Under the pieces are notes generated by a model. It made no database searches. It worked only from the letters and a program-made list of their open reading frames with translations, and was not told the origin of the DNA. A program made the translations under genes and the position numbers. Shown here in pieces: positions 6,584 to 14,870 of a stretch of DNA of 21,855 nucleotides; within the stretch, counting starts at the first letter, position 1; each line of letters begins with the position of its first letter. Where the stretch lies: the NCBI GenBank assembly GCA_016285335.1, contig JAEEQO010000020.1, forward strand, positions 1-21,855, in the 5' to 3' direction. Source of the DNA: Victivallales bacterium. Lineage in GTDB: Bacteria > Verrucomicrobiota > Lentisphaeria > Victivallales > UBA1829.

Positions 6584-8563
6584 ATGTTTCCTGTGATCGA
6601 TTTTGAAAAAGATAATCCCCGGGTTCGCAGCCACCAGGTCGCGGTGAGAACAGCTGTATCGTTTCGAATCCTGCTTTATCCTCTCCTGCTGGTCATCATC
6701 GGAGTGATGACCCACGTCTTCACACTGAACTGGGAGCAGCCCTCTCCATACGAACATGTGCCCGATTGCGTCGTCCCCCTGCCCGGCTTGACGGCACAGG
6801 AAATGTTCTACGCCGGCGCTATGGCATACGGTCCGCTTCACTATGTCATCCTGGCTCAGGCCGCACCCGGCGGCGGACGCGAACTGACGGAAACGGATCC
6901 GGCGTACACCGTTCTTTCGGGAAAGCGGATCCTCGCATTCCGGTCCGTTGCAGCCGTCATGAGTATCCTGCTCGCGCTGGCCCTTTATCTCATCGCGCGT
7001 TTCTGCGCCGGTCTTCCGGAATTCTGGAGTTTCGCCGCCGCTACGGCTTTTCAGCTGCTGCCCGGCTCTCTGTACTATTCGCACACCTCCAACATGGATC
7101 TGCCATACTGTTTCTGGCTGGCCTGGGCCGTGCTGGCTGCCGGACTCGCCGTCCGTGCGGAAAAAGCATCGAAACGGACCGGTTTTTTCGGATGGAATCT
7201 GGCGGCCGGCGCACTGCTGGCCGGCTCTTTCTGCACGAAAGACCAGGTCTACGCGGTTTGTGTGCTCCCTGCCCTGGTCTACGCCGTCCTCCGTTTCCGT
7301 TCCGCCGGCGAACGCACCGGATTCCGCCGTCTGCTTTACGCGCTCGCGCCTCATCTTCTCTGGGGGATTGCATTCGCCGCATGCACGGTCATGATCTATG
7401 GAGTCACCGTGGGACTTGACGGCGCGCTGGCTCACTGGAAATTCATTTCCGGCGAAGGGAAAGATGATTTTTTCCATGCGGAAAACACGTATTGGTCACG
7501 GATGAAGCTGTTTTTCGATTCTCTGGCGGGTATCGGTGCTTTTCTGGATCCCCCGGGGCTGATCCTGCTCGCCGCGGCGGCCCTGGGCTGGGGACTGACG
7601 ATTTCTTCCGGCAGAGGAAAAGATCTCGTCCGGCGCGACGGGGCACTCTGGCTCTACGGCATCTCTGCCTTTCTCTCCCAGCAGTTTCTGTTTTATCAGG
7701 TGGCACGGCGTTGTGAGTTCCGCTGGAATCTGCCGCTGACGGCACTGGCCCTTCTTGTGATCTTCTCCGGGATCCGTTTGGCTTTCAGGCAGAGGCCGGG
7801 ACTGGTGAAGGGGATCCTCCTACTCGCTTTCCTTCTGCAGGGTGCCGCGGCATTCCTGTTTCTGTTCAACCTGAAAACGAGTCCGCTGACCCGGCTGGCG
7901 ACCGAAATGAAAGACTTTCCGGAGCTGAAGATCTGCTGCCTTTCCGCCGCCCGCGGCAACTTCTACAGCATATCACCCGGCGGCGAATACTTCAGGATCG
8001 CCGCTGTCCGCAGCTGGATCCGCCCGAATTACGGACTTCTTCCCCCGGACCGGCTCACAGAGGCCGAAAACGATCTTTTCTCCTGCTTCTGGCTGGATGC
8101 AAAGATCATTCTCATGCCCGCGGATTCCGACCTTTCTCCCGAGTTTCTTCAGGTCTTTTCCCGGCAGGACTGCGTCGAATGGCGTTGCCGGGGACCGCGT
8201 CTTTCGTTCTGCCCCGTCGGCCCCAAAGAACTCCGCCTGCTGCCGAAAAGAAACGATGCCCCTTCCTTCCGGGCAGCATTGGAACAGGGACTTTTCGCTG
8301 CGTTTGCGGAAAAATCGGTGGAAGACCAGCTTCTCACCATGACCTTCCTGCTTCGGGGAAACAACAGCGTCTCCCGGGATACGCTGGCTGTGCTCGGATC
8401 CATCCTGAAGCCTTTTTCCATGCCGGACATGCGGAAAGCGGATATCTCCCTCGGTTCGCTTGCCGCCGCCGGGGATGCCTACGAATCGGTCGGACGGCAT
8501 GAAGATGCGGAAGCAGTCCGGAGATTTCTGGAATCCCATTTACCCGAGCCTGAAGGGACTTGA
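6584..8563 (+). CDS. Membrane glycosyltransferase of GT-C type (GT39/ArnT-like)
   Basis: 659 residues. A short cytoplasmic start is followed by a first membrane segment (about 28-48), then an outer loop with acidic residues (NWEQPSPYE, about 49-57) where GT-C enzymes keep a catalytic acidic residue. Roughly ten further hydrophobic segments follow to about residue 430, including SHTSNMDLPYCFW, a pattern common in GT39/PMT-like enzymes. The last 200 residues are soluble. The family takes sugars from lipid-linked donors and acts on the periplasmic side of the inner membrane; donor and acceptor are unknown here. The start was chosen because it follows the promoter by about 97 bases and has GAAGGA 12 bases upstream. 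The frame is open back to 6290, but that part has no conserved content. Confidence 0.75.
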   Translation: MFPVIDFEKDNPRVRSHQVAVRTAVSFRILLYPLLLVIIGVMTHVFTLNWEQPSPYEHVPDCVVPLPGLTAQEMFYAGAMAYGPLHYVILAQAAPGGGRELTETDPAYTVLSGKRILAFRSVAAVMSILLALALYLIARFCAGLPEFWSFAAATAFQLLPGSLYYSHTSNMDLPYCFWLAWAVLAAGLAVRAEKASKRTGFFGWNLAAGALLAGSFCTKDQVYAVCVLPALVYAVLRFRSAGERTGFRRLLYALAPHLLWGIAFAACTVMIYGVTVGLDGALAHWKFISGEGKDDFFHAENTYWSRMKLFFDSLAGIGAFLDPPGLILLAAAALGWGLTISSGRGKDLVRRDGALWLYGISAFLSQQFLFYQVARRCEFRWNLPLTALALLVIFSGIRLAFRQRPGLVKGILLLAFLLQGAAAFLFLFNLKTSPLTRLATEMKDFPELKICCLSAARGNFYSISPGGEYFRIAAVRSWIRPNYGLLPPDRLTEAENDLFSCFWLDAKIILMPADSDLSPEFLQVFSRQDCVEWRCRGPRLSFCPVGPKELRLLPKRNDAPSFRAALEQGLFAAFAEKSVEDQLLTMTFLLRGNNSVSRDTLAVLGSILKPFSMPDMRKADISLGSLAAAGDAYESVGRHEDAEAVRRFLESHLPEPEGT

Positions 8564-8770
8564 CAAAAATGATAGTGAACCGCAATCAGGGTTCGCGCAA
8601 AGCCTGGGAGGACGCCCGCAGCATATAGGGAAACACCGTGTGTTGCCTGTCGCGTCAGCAAAAACAGTCCAGTCCCAGGGGGACAAGGCAGACGAAGTGC
8701 CGCTCCGCCGTTTGCGGCTTTTGTATGATAGCATATTGTTTTTTTCATAATAGTTTTTTCCTTTTTCTGC
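8564..8770. other. Intergenic stretch ahead of the flippase promoter
   Basis: About 200 bases after the GT-C gene. Open frames on both strands here are short and match no family I know. The only structure seen is a short hairpin near 8699-8722, listed separately, and a distant pair CCTGGGA / TCCCAGG around 8600-8680 whose meaning is unclear. Confidence 0.4.
8699..8722 (+). terminator. Possible rho-independent terminator after the GT-C gene
   Basis: GCCGC (8699-8703) and GCGGC (8714-8718) pair around a 10-base loop and are followed directly by TTTT. The stem is short and lies about 135 bases after the stop codon, so it is a modest candidate. Confidence 0.4.
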
Positions 8771-8799
8771 TTGTAAAATCGCATCTTGTCTACTATATT
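8771..8799 (+). promoter_or_regulatory. Promoter of the flippase gene
   Basis: TTGTAA (8771-8776), a 17-base spacer and TATATT (8794-8799). The -35 matches consensus at four of six positions. Transcription would start near 8806, about 58 bases before the ATG at 8865. Confidence 0.5.
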
Positions 8800-8864
8800 A
8801 TTCAATACCCCATTATCATGCTTCAAAAGTTGTTTCGGCAGGAAGTGAACGGCTCGAATAAAAA

Positions 8865-10412
8865 ATGAAACTGAATTTTGTTCAAAACACGAAGAGGAAC
8901 GTTGTCGCGAAGAGTATCAATCAGGTATTCCAGCTGATATTCCCCTTCCTGAACAGGACGCTCTTTCTTTGGCTGCTCGGTCCGGAATATTTGGGGTTGA
9001 ACGGGCTTTTCGCTTCCGTCCTCGGAATCCTGCGCCTTGCGGAATTAGGCTTCGGTTCCGCCGTAGGATGTTCCATGTTCAAACTGGTGGCGAGGGATGA
9101 CCGGGAGCAGATATGTGCCTGCCTGCGTTTTTTCCGGACTCTCTACCATGGGGTCGGCATTGTCATTTTTGCGATCGGGCTTTGCCTGCTGCCGTTTATC
9201 CGTCAGATCATCCATGGAGATGTACCGCCGGACATCAACATCCATGTACTCTTCCTGATCCATCTTTTCAACACTTCCGCCGGATATTTCTTTTTCGCCT
9301 ATCGCGGATGCATTTTGTCGATTCATCATCGTGGAGACGTCATTACCAATATCAACACAAGCATCTCCGTCGTGCAATACATAACGGTGGCACTGATTCT
9401 GATATTTACCCGCAGTTATTACTATTATGTCATCGCCACGGTGTTCTTCACTGTCATATCCAATCTGTTGATCCTGGTCGCGACAAAGCGGCTTTTCCCG
9501 GATATCGAACCGCGCGGAACCCCCAAACGCGCGCTGCGGCATCGGATCCTGATGGATTCCAGGTCGGTTTTCCTGCACAAGATCGGGGGCGCGGTCTTGA
9601 ACTCCGCTGACAACATCGTCATAGCCTCCTTTTTGGGATTGTATGCCATCGCCGTTTTTGGGAATTACAACTTCATCCGCCTGTCTGTCGCGGGTTTTGT
9701 GGGGATCATGGCCAATTCGATCCGGCCAGGAATCGGGAACCGGATTCATACCGATACAAGAGATAACGTTTTCCTGTTGTTCATTAAGCTCCACAGGCTG
9801 TCGATGATCGGAACGATTTGGAGTATGGCGATGATGATCGCCCTTTACCAGCCGTTTATGCGGATTTGGACGAAAGATGATCCTGCGCTGATGCGACATC
9901 TGCTTACCCCGCTGTTGATGACATGCTGTTTCTTTGTGCTTCAGGCACGTCAAATGCTTCAGGTTTTCAAGGGAGCGGCCGACATCTGGCATCAGGATCG
10001 CTGGAAACCTCTCTGCTCGGCGGGCTTGAACCTCGGATTGAATATCCTGTTTGTGATTACCTTCCCGGAGAAATACAAGCTTGACGGAGTGATCCTTTCC
10101 ACGATTATTGCAACAACGCTTGTCGAGGTTCCATGGGAAGCTTATATCATGTTTACCCGTTTCTTCAATTCCGCGCAGGCACGGGTCTTTCTGAAACTGC
10201 AAGCAAGATTTGTGCTGGTCGCCGTTCCGCTGTCCGTCGCCACATGGTACGGGGCGAATGCGATACCGTTCGAAGGGTTGCCCGGACTAGTGTTGAAGGG
10301 GATTGTCGCCGCCATAATATCCGGAAGCATTATGCTGGTGATTTTCCATTCCGACATCAAAAATATATTAGCAAACGTTTTGAACAAAAACAAGGAAGCC
10401 TTGACTCAATAA
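8865..10412 (+). CDS. Polysaccharide flippase, Wzx-like (MOP/MATE superfamily)
   Basis: 515 residues with about twelve to fourteen hydrophobic segments, typical of the polysaccharide-biosynthesis branch of the MOP exporters. The N-terminus has the usual layout: a basic start, a helix (about 19-38), then PEYLGLNGLFASVLGILRLAELGFGSA, characteristic of this branch. Such proteins move lipid-linked oligosaccharides across the inner membrane for capsule, O-antigen or exopolysaccharide assembly. The two nearby glycosyltransferases fit that role. The ATG at 8865 lacks a good Shine-Dalgarno site but is well placed before the conserved N-terminus and after a promoter. Its last codons overlap the end of the convergent gene at 10406-11020 by seven bases, with no terminator between. 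Confidence 0.88.
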   Translation: MKLNFVQNTKRNVVAKSINQVFQLIFPFLNRTLFLWLLGPEYLGLNGLFASVLGILRLAELGFGSAVGCSMFKLVARDDREQICACLRFFRTLYHGVGIVIFAIGLCLLPFIRQIIHGDVPPDINIHVLFLIHLFNTSAGYFFFAYRGCILSIHHRGDVITNINTSISVVQYITVALILIFTRSYYYYVIATVFFTVISNLLILVATKRLFPDIEPRGTPKRALRHRILMDSRSVFLHKIGGAVLNSADNIVIASFLGLYAIAVFGNYNFIRLSVAGFVGIMANSIRPGIGNRIHTDTRDNVFLLFIKLHRLSMIGTIWSMAMMIALYQPFMRIWTKDDPALMRHLLTPLLMTCCFFVLQARQMLQVFKGAADIWHQDRWKPLCSAGLNLGLNILFVITFPEKYKLDGVILSTIIATTLVEVPWEAYIMFTRFFNSAQARVFLKLQARFVLVAVPLSVATWYGANAIPFEGLPGLVLKGIVAAIISGSIMLVIFHSDIKNILANVLNKNKEALTQ

Positions 10413-11020
10413 TCCCGCTTGTCCGCCCGATGTTTTCGGTTGAACGGGATGCCGTGATAAAAAAGCTCGTAGGGATCGATGTCCCAGTCCTCCTCCTTCG
10501 CCAAAATGATCCGGCCGTCCTCGGAGATCACGACGGCCTTGATGAGATCCTGACCTTCCTCTTCAAGTCCATGAGGATCTTCCTCACCGGGGATCAGCTC
10601 GAAACGCCTGGCCTTCCAGCCATGTTCAGGTTGCAGGGAATTGCGTTCCGGGAGGAAAGTCGCGACCGCGACGCAGAGGAAACGCCCTTCCTTTTTGACG
10701 TAGAGGAATCCGGGAAATTGCCGGAACTGTACCGGCCCGATCATGCCCCACGTCTCTTTGGCGGCGTCCTTCGGCAGCTTCGTTTTCAGCTCTGACAGCT
10801 GAATGTAGCCGTCGGGCATGCTCATGATCTCGTCGTAGAACTCATCCGGCAGACCGAGCCCGATGTACCGGACCGTATGGATCATCTTGTTATCCGCTTC
10901 CTGGGCCAGCGGAGCCCACCAATGAAACCACTTGAACGCGGCAACGCCCGCGGCAATGCCCGCGACGATCAGCATGGCGAACGAAATCAGCAGAGCTCTC
11001 AGGATCCACTTGAGTTTCAT
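10406..11020 (-). CDS. Membrane-anchored protein of unknown function (204 aa)
   Basis: 204 residues. A basic start and one hydrophobic segment (about 8-29) are followed by a soluble, mixed-charge domain, so it is probably anchored in the inner membrane with most of the protein outside. I see no motif I can name. It lies 18 bases after the DUF2156 gene and is the last gene of the long minus-strand block. Its overall plan (short anchor plus small soluble domain) resembles the tandem pair at the left edge of the window, but I see no clear shared motif. The 3' end overlaps the flippase gene head-on. Confidence 0.75.
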   Translation of the reverse strand: MKLKWILRALLISFAMLIVAGIAAGVAAFKWFHWWAPLAQEADNKMIHTVRYIGLGLPDEFYDEIMSMPDGYIQLSELKTKLPKDAAKETWGMIGPVQFRQFPGFLYVKKEGRFLCVAVATFLPERNSLQPEHGWKARRFELIPGEEDPHGLEEEGQDLIKAVVISEDGRIILAKEEDWDIDPYELFYHGIPFNRKHRADKRDY

Positions 11021-11038
11021 ACGTAGCCCCCTTCCCCC

Positions 11039-11956
11039 TCACATCCGGCGGACGAGCTTGTAGTTCTGGAGCAGGAACAGCGGGTCGTAGGATTTCTTCG
11101 CCTGGCGAAGCCCGGGGATGCCGAGGTCCTGTTCGCGGTTGAGCAACCGGGCGCGCCCCTGAAGCGCGGCGGCCGTTTTGTGCGTGATGTACTGCGACGC
11201 GCCTTTGTATTCGTAACGGGTCTTCTCGAAATGCACGGTCCACAGGTCGGGCGAGACCGGGCTGTAAACGGCAAACGAGACCACGCGGCCCCCGGCGCGG
11301 AGGACGAGCCCTTCGACGGGGAGCGATTCGAAGTGTTCCGCCAGCTTTTCGATGGCGGCGTTTTCGTGCGCGGCCTCGACGGAAACGGGCTGATCCTGCG
11401 CCGCCAGCCAGTCGCGCTGAACGGCGAGCGCCTCGTCGAGGTTCGCGCGGGAAAGCGGCTCCATCGTCGCGTCCGGGTAGTCCTCGCAGAACTGCGAAAT
11501 CAGGTTGCGTTTCTTCGCCAGCAGACGTCCGTGCAGGCCGACGAGCGCGTCCACGCAATAGATGTACTCGTCGTAGCGGTCGTCCATGCGTTCGGCGGAA
11601 AACCGCGTCCCGACGTCCGGATGCGTCTTCAGGTATTCCAGGTCCACGTGGTCGAACGAGCCGCTGTAGCCCGCGCGGATGAGGCGGTCGGAAACCGCCA
11701 GAAGCTCGTCCGGTTCCGGTCCTCGCGTGCCGCCCGGCGCGAACATCAGGATATCCTCGGTCTCCAGCAGCAGATACAGATGCGAGCCGATGAAACACCA
11801 GTCGGGGCAGTAGGTCCCGCTCCACAGGAAAAGATTGGTGAACGCGAATTCGCAGCTCTGACGGCCGGACGCCAGCAGGAAAGGCTCAAGGACCGCGCGG
11901 TCTTCGAGCGTGAGGCGGCGGAACCCCTCCGGCGGCTGAAGTTCGCGTCTGTTCAT
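11039..11956 (-). CDS. DUF2156 / LPG-synthase C-terminal-like protein
   Basis: 305 residues matching the stand-alone DUF2156 family, a double GNAT-type fold related to the catalytic domain of MprF lysyl-phosphatidylglycerol synthase. Recognisable pieces: an SCEFAFTNLFLW segment (about 34-45), YDEYIYCVDALVGLHGR then KKRN (about 135-156), VHFEK (about 240-245), YKGASQYI, and the signature NREQDLGIPGLRQAKKSYDP near 270-290. The family may use aminoacyl-tRNA or acyl-CoA to modify lipids or other molecules; the actual substrate of stand-alone members is mostly unknown. No membrane helices are present, unlike MprF. Its ATG overlaps the stop of the upstream GNAT gene (ATGA), so the two are probably co-translated. 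Confidence 0.88.
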   Translation of the reverse strand: MNRRELQPPEGFRRLTLEDRAVLEPFLLASGRQSCEFAFTNLFLWSGTYCPDWCFIGSHLYLLLETEDILMFAPGGTRGPEPDELLAVSDRLIRAGYSGSFDHVDLEYLKTHPDVGTRFSAERMDDRYDEYIYCVDALVGLHGRLLAKKRNLISQFCEDYPDATMEPLSRANLDEALAVQRDWLAAQDQPVSVEAAHENAAIEKLAEHFESLPVEGLVLRAGGRVVSFAVYSPVSPDLWTVHFEKTRYEYKGASQYITHKTAAALQGRARLLNREQDLGIPGLRQAKKSYDPLFLLQNYKLVRRM

Positions 11957-12399
11957 TTCATTTCCTCGCTGTTTTTCGCTTGAAAGCGGAACGCCGTATG
12001 GCCGTCCATGGTGGCGGCTCCGGCGGCCCGGTAGAATGCCTCCGTGCCGGGCACGCCGATGCAGACGATCCAGTCGATGCCGAACGATGCGAGATGTTCC
12101 GCGAGGCGGGAAACAATGGTGCGCCCAACGCCCTGCGAACGAAATTCAGGGGCGACCACGACGTCGAGGATGTACGCGTCGCTTACGCCGTCGGACAGCG
12201 CGCGCGCCATGCCGGCCAGACGCCCCGAATCATCGAACGCCGCGGACACGGCGAACGAATTCGCGATCATGGCGTCGAGCTCCGGGGCGGGATCGGAGGG
12301 GCCGAACCAGCCCGCGGCGCGGTAGAGCGCGAGAACGTCCGCACGCGGGAGGTCCTTTGTGATCGAATACCGGAACCGGTCCTGCCTGTCCGTATCCAT
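11953..12399 (-). CDS. GNAT-family N-acetyltransferase
   Basis: 148 residues from the ATG at 12399. The core carries LDVVVAPEFRSQGVGRTIV (about 78-96), the acetyl-CoA binding motif A (R/Q-x-x-G-x-G/A as R87-S-Q-G-V-G92), with a C-terminal FYRAAGA segment typical of the fold. The frame stays open upstream to 12885, but that part lies inside icd in another frame and is not conserved, so the short start is chosen; a GGGGA stretch just upstream may serve the ribosome. Such small enzymes acetylate amines, antibiotics, peptides or tRNA; nothing shows which. The gene follows icd by 23 bases and overlaps the DUF2156 gene by four. Confidence 0.88.
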   Translation of the reverse strand: MDTDRQDRFRYSITKDLPRADVLALYRAAGWFGPSDPAPELDAMIANSFAVSAAFDDSGRLAGMARALSDGVSDAYILDVVVAPEFRSQGVGRTIVSRLAEHLASFGIDWIVCIGVPGTEAFYRAAGAATMDGHTAFRFQAKNSEEMK

Positions 12400-12422
12400 A
12401 CGTCCCCGGAGAAGATCGCCAG

Positions 12423-13673
12423 TCACATGTTGTCCGCGATCACGCGGGCGAACTCGGAGCAGCGGAGCTCGGTCGCGCCTTCCATCTGGCGCGCGAAGTC
12501 GTAGGTGACGCGCTTCGACGCGATGGCGCGCTCGATGCCGCGGATCACGAGGTCGGCGGCTTCGGTCCAGCCGATGTGGCGGAGCAGCATTTCGCCGGAG
12601 AGCGCAAGCGAGCAGGGATTGACCTTGTCGAGCCCTTTGTACTTCGGCGCGGTGCCGTGCGTGGCTTCGAAGATCGCCTTGCCGCCGACATAGTTGATGT
12701 TCGCGCCCGGGGCGATGCCGATGCCGCCGACGCTGGCCGCGAGGGCGTCCGACACATAGTCGCCGTTCAGGTTCATGGTCGCGATCACGTCGTATTCGGC
12801 GGGGCGGGTCAGGATCTGCTGGAGGAACGCGTCGCAGATGCAGTCCTTGATGAGGATCTTGCCCTCGGGGACCGCGCCGCCGCATTCTTCCCAGGTAACG
12901 GTCTGTTCCGGGAACTCGCGTTTCGCGAGCGCGTAGCCCCAGTCGCGGAAGCCGCCCTCAGTGAACTTCATGATGTTGCCTTTATGCACGAACGTGACGC
13001 TCTTGCGGTGGTTGTCGATGGCGTAGCGGATGGCGGCGCGGATGAGGCGTTCGGAGCCTTCCTTCGAGACCGGCTTGATGCCGATGGCGGAGGTCTCCGG
13101 GAACCGGATTTTGGAGACGCCCATTTCGTTCTGGAGGAAGGAAATGACCTTCTGCACCTCGGGCGTGCCGGAGGCCCATTCGATGCCCGCGTAGATGTCC
13201 TCGGTGTTCTCGCGGAAGACGACCATGTCGGTGAGCTCGGGGTGCTTGACGGGGGACGGGACGCCCTGGAAGTAGCGGACCGGACGCAGGCAGACGTAGA
13301 GGTCAAGCTTCTGGCGCAGGGTCACGTTGAGGGAGCGGATGCCTTTGCCGACCGGGGTCGTGAGCGGGCCCTTGATGGCGATGCGGTGCTCGGAAATGGC
13401 CTCGAGCGTCTCGTCGGGGAGCCAGACGCCCTCGCCGTAGACTTCGCAGGATTTTTCGCCGGCGAAGACTTCCATCCAGGCGATCCTGCGCTTGCCGCCG
13501 TAGGCTTTCTGAATGGCGGTGTTCCAGATGTGCATGGAGGCTGCCGTGATGTCGGGGCCGATGCCGTCGCCTTCGATGTACGGGATGATCGGCTGGTCGG
13601 GGACGATGAGGCTGCCGTCGGGATTCGCTGTGATGCGGTCGCCGTCGACCGGACGGATTTTCTGATAGCTCAT
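12423..13673 (-). CDS. icd: Isocitrate dehydrogenase, NADP-dependent
   Basis: 416 residues, the same length as Escherichia coli Icd and alignable along its whole length. It converts isocitrate to 2-oxoglutarate and CO2 in the TCA cycle, in the cytoplasm. The substrate loop GKGIRSLNV holds S114, the equivalent of the serine phosphorylated by AceK in E. coli. The cofactor determinants for NADP are all present: K344, Y345, V351, Y391 and R395. Metal ligands lie in CMNLNGDY-like [13 protein letters not shown] (about 298-310). The frame is open upstream to 13928, but AAAGGA 7 bases before the ATG at 13673 and homology fix the start here. It overlaps the 117-aa gene by four bases. No aceK is seen in the window. 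Confidence 0.97.
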   Translation of the reverse strand: MSYQKIRPVDGDRITANPDGSLIVPDQPIIPYIEGDGIGPDITAASMHIWNTAIQKAYGGKRRIAWMEVFAGEKSCEVYGEGVWLPDETLEAISEHRIAIKGPLTTPVGKGIRSLNVTLRQKLDLYVCLRPVRYFQGVPSPVKHPELTDMVVFRENTEDIYAGIEWASGTPEVQKVISFLQNEMGVSKIRFPETSAIGIKPVSKEGSERLIRAAIRYAIDNHRKSVTFVHKGNIMKFTEGGFRDWGYALAKREFPEQTVTWEECGGAVPEGKILIKDCICDAFLQQILTRPAEYDVIATMNLNGDYVSDALAASVGGIGIAPGANINYVGGKAIFEATHGTAPKYKGLDKVNPCSLALSGEMLLRHIGWTEAADLVIRGIERAIASKRVTYDFARQMEGATELRCSEFARVIADNM

Positions 13674-14023
13674 GAATGGTCCTTTATGAGGTTGAGGAAC
13701 GAAACGGTTTCGGAAACGAGGATGGGGTCGAGCCCCACGGCGTAGACGCGGACCGCGAGGTCGTAGAGCGCGGGTTCGCCGTCGGGACGGACGGTGCGCG
13801 GGTTCACGATGCGCATCTGCTTCAGGTCGAGTGTGTTTTTTCCGGCTTTGATGGAGTGGCGGACGCCCTCGATCATGGTCATGCCGTCGATGTGCTGTTC
13901 GATGATGACGATGCTGCCGCAGTCGCACTCCAGCTCAAGCGTCTGGTCGATGACGACCTGATTCCTGCCCGGGTCCCAGACGGTCCGGTTAATGAGCTTG
14001 CCGATTTTGAGGTCGATTGGCAT
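13670..14023 (-). CDS. Small protein of unknown function, possible beta-sandwich
   Basis: 117 residues, no membrane segment or signal peptide. The sequence alternates short polar and hydrophobic stretches as in beta strands. The part [21 protein letters not shown] resembles the Ig-like domain of family 2 glycoside hydrolases, where a similar 'nP..w.pd.P.LY.l.v' run occurs; the conserved tryptophan is missing, so the likeness is only suggestive. ECDCGS (about 32-37) holds two cysteines that might bind metal. AAGGAG about 8 bases before the ATG supports the start. It sits between dapB and icd in the same direction, with its stop overlapping the icd start. Function unknown. Confidence 0.7.
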   Translation of the reverse strand: MPIDLKIGKLINRTVWDPGRNQVVIDQTLELECDCGSIVIIEQHIDGMTMIEGVRHSIKAGKNTLDLKQMRIVNPRTVRPDGEPALYDLAVRVYAVGLDPILVSETVSFLNLIKDHS

Positions 14024-14054
14024 GGTCGCGGCTCCTTGCTGCGCCGGGGTTAGT

Positions 14055-14858
14055 TTACTTCAGCCCCAGCACATCCTGCATGTCGTAATATCCGGCGGAA
14101 GCATTCGCGAGCCATTTGGCGGCGCGGAGCGCGCCCTTCGCGAACGTCATGCGGCTGGACGCCCGGTGCGTCAGCTCGATGCGTTCGCCGTCGCCCGCAA
14201 AGAGCACGGTGTGGTCGCCCACGATGTCGCCGCCGCGCACGGCATGGATGCCGATTTCGCGGCGGGTGCGCGCGCCCACGATGCCCTGACGGCCGTAGCG
14301 GAGGTCGTCCGAGGTACGGTCCGCGGCTTCGCAGAGGACTTCCGCCAGACGGACGGCGGTGCCGCTCGGGGCGTCCTTCTTCTGGTTGTGATGCGCCTCG
14401 ATGATCTCCATGTCGAAATCGTCGGCGAGGAGCGAGGCGGTCTTGCCGGAGAGGAAGAAGAGGAGATTCACGCCGACGCTGTAGTTGAACGTCTGGACGA
14501 TGCGCGCGCCCTGTGCGGAAAGTTCGCGGAGGGCGGCCTTGTCGGCGTCGGAGAGCGCGGTCGTGCCGATCACGATGGAGAGTCCGGCCTTCGCGGCGGC
14601 GCGGGCGTTCTCCAGCACGTTACCTGTGCTGAAGTCGATGATGGCGTCGGCGTTCGCGAGCATTTCATCCGTGAGCAAGGCGGAGATCGGCACATTGAGC
14701 GCGGCGACTCCGGCGACGGTCCCGGCGTCCTGCCCGATCAGCGGGCTGGCGGGGTATTCGGTCGCGCCGACGAGCTGGAACTCGGGGTTGGCGGCGATGG
14801 CGGAGACGAGGGCCTTGCCCATGCGTCCGGCGGAACCTGTGATGATGGTGCGGATCAT
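14055..14858 (-). CDS. dapB: 4-hydroxy-tetrahydrodipicolinate reductase
   Basis: 267 residues, the usual size. It reduces the DapA product with NAD(P)H in the lysine and diaminopimelate pathway, in the cytoplasm. The Rossmann dinucleotide loop is GSAGRMG (8-14). DFSTG (75-79) and GTT (98-100) line the active site; NYSVGVN (125-131) replaces the more common NFSVGVN. EAHHNQKKDAPSGTA (154-168) is the family signature, with H156 and K160 the expected catalytic pair. It lies 12 bases after purL and 31 bases before the 117-aa gene, so it is probably co-transcribed. No other dap gene is seen in the window. Confidence 0.96.
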   Translation of the reverse strand: MIRTIITGSAGRMGKALVSAIAANPEFQLVGATEYPASPLIGQDAGTVAGVAALNVPISALLTDEMLANADAIIDFSTGNVLENARAAAKAGLSIVIGTTALSDADKAALRELSAQGARIVQTFNYSVGVNLLFFLSGKTASLLADDFDMEIIEAHHNQKKDAPSGTAVRLAEVLCEAADRTSDDLRYGRQGIVGARTRREIGIHAVRGGDIVGDHTVLFAGDGERIELTHRASSRMTFAKGALRAAKWLANASAGYYDMQDVLGLK

Positions 14859-14870
14859 GCGGAAAACTCC

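Noticed and set aside
8479..8868. Short frames on both strands in the gap before the flippase
   Set aside because: No motif or ribosome site; they overlap the end of the GT-C gene or the flippase promoter.
11953..12885. Longer GNAT start at 12885
   Set aside because: The extension is an out-of-frame reading of icd with no conserved content; the GNAT fold begins after the ATG at 12399.
12423..13928. Longer icd start at 13928
   Set aside because: The extra residues are an Arg/His-rich out-of-frame reading of the 117-aa gene; homology and an AAAGGA site fix the start at 13673.
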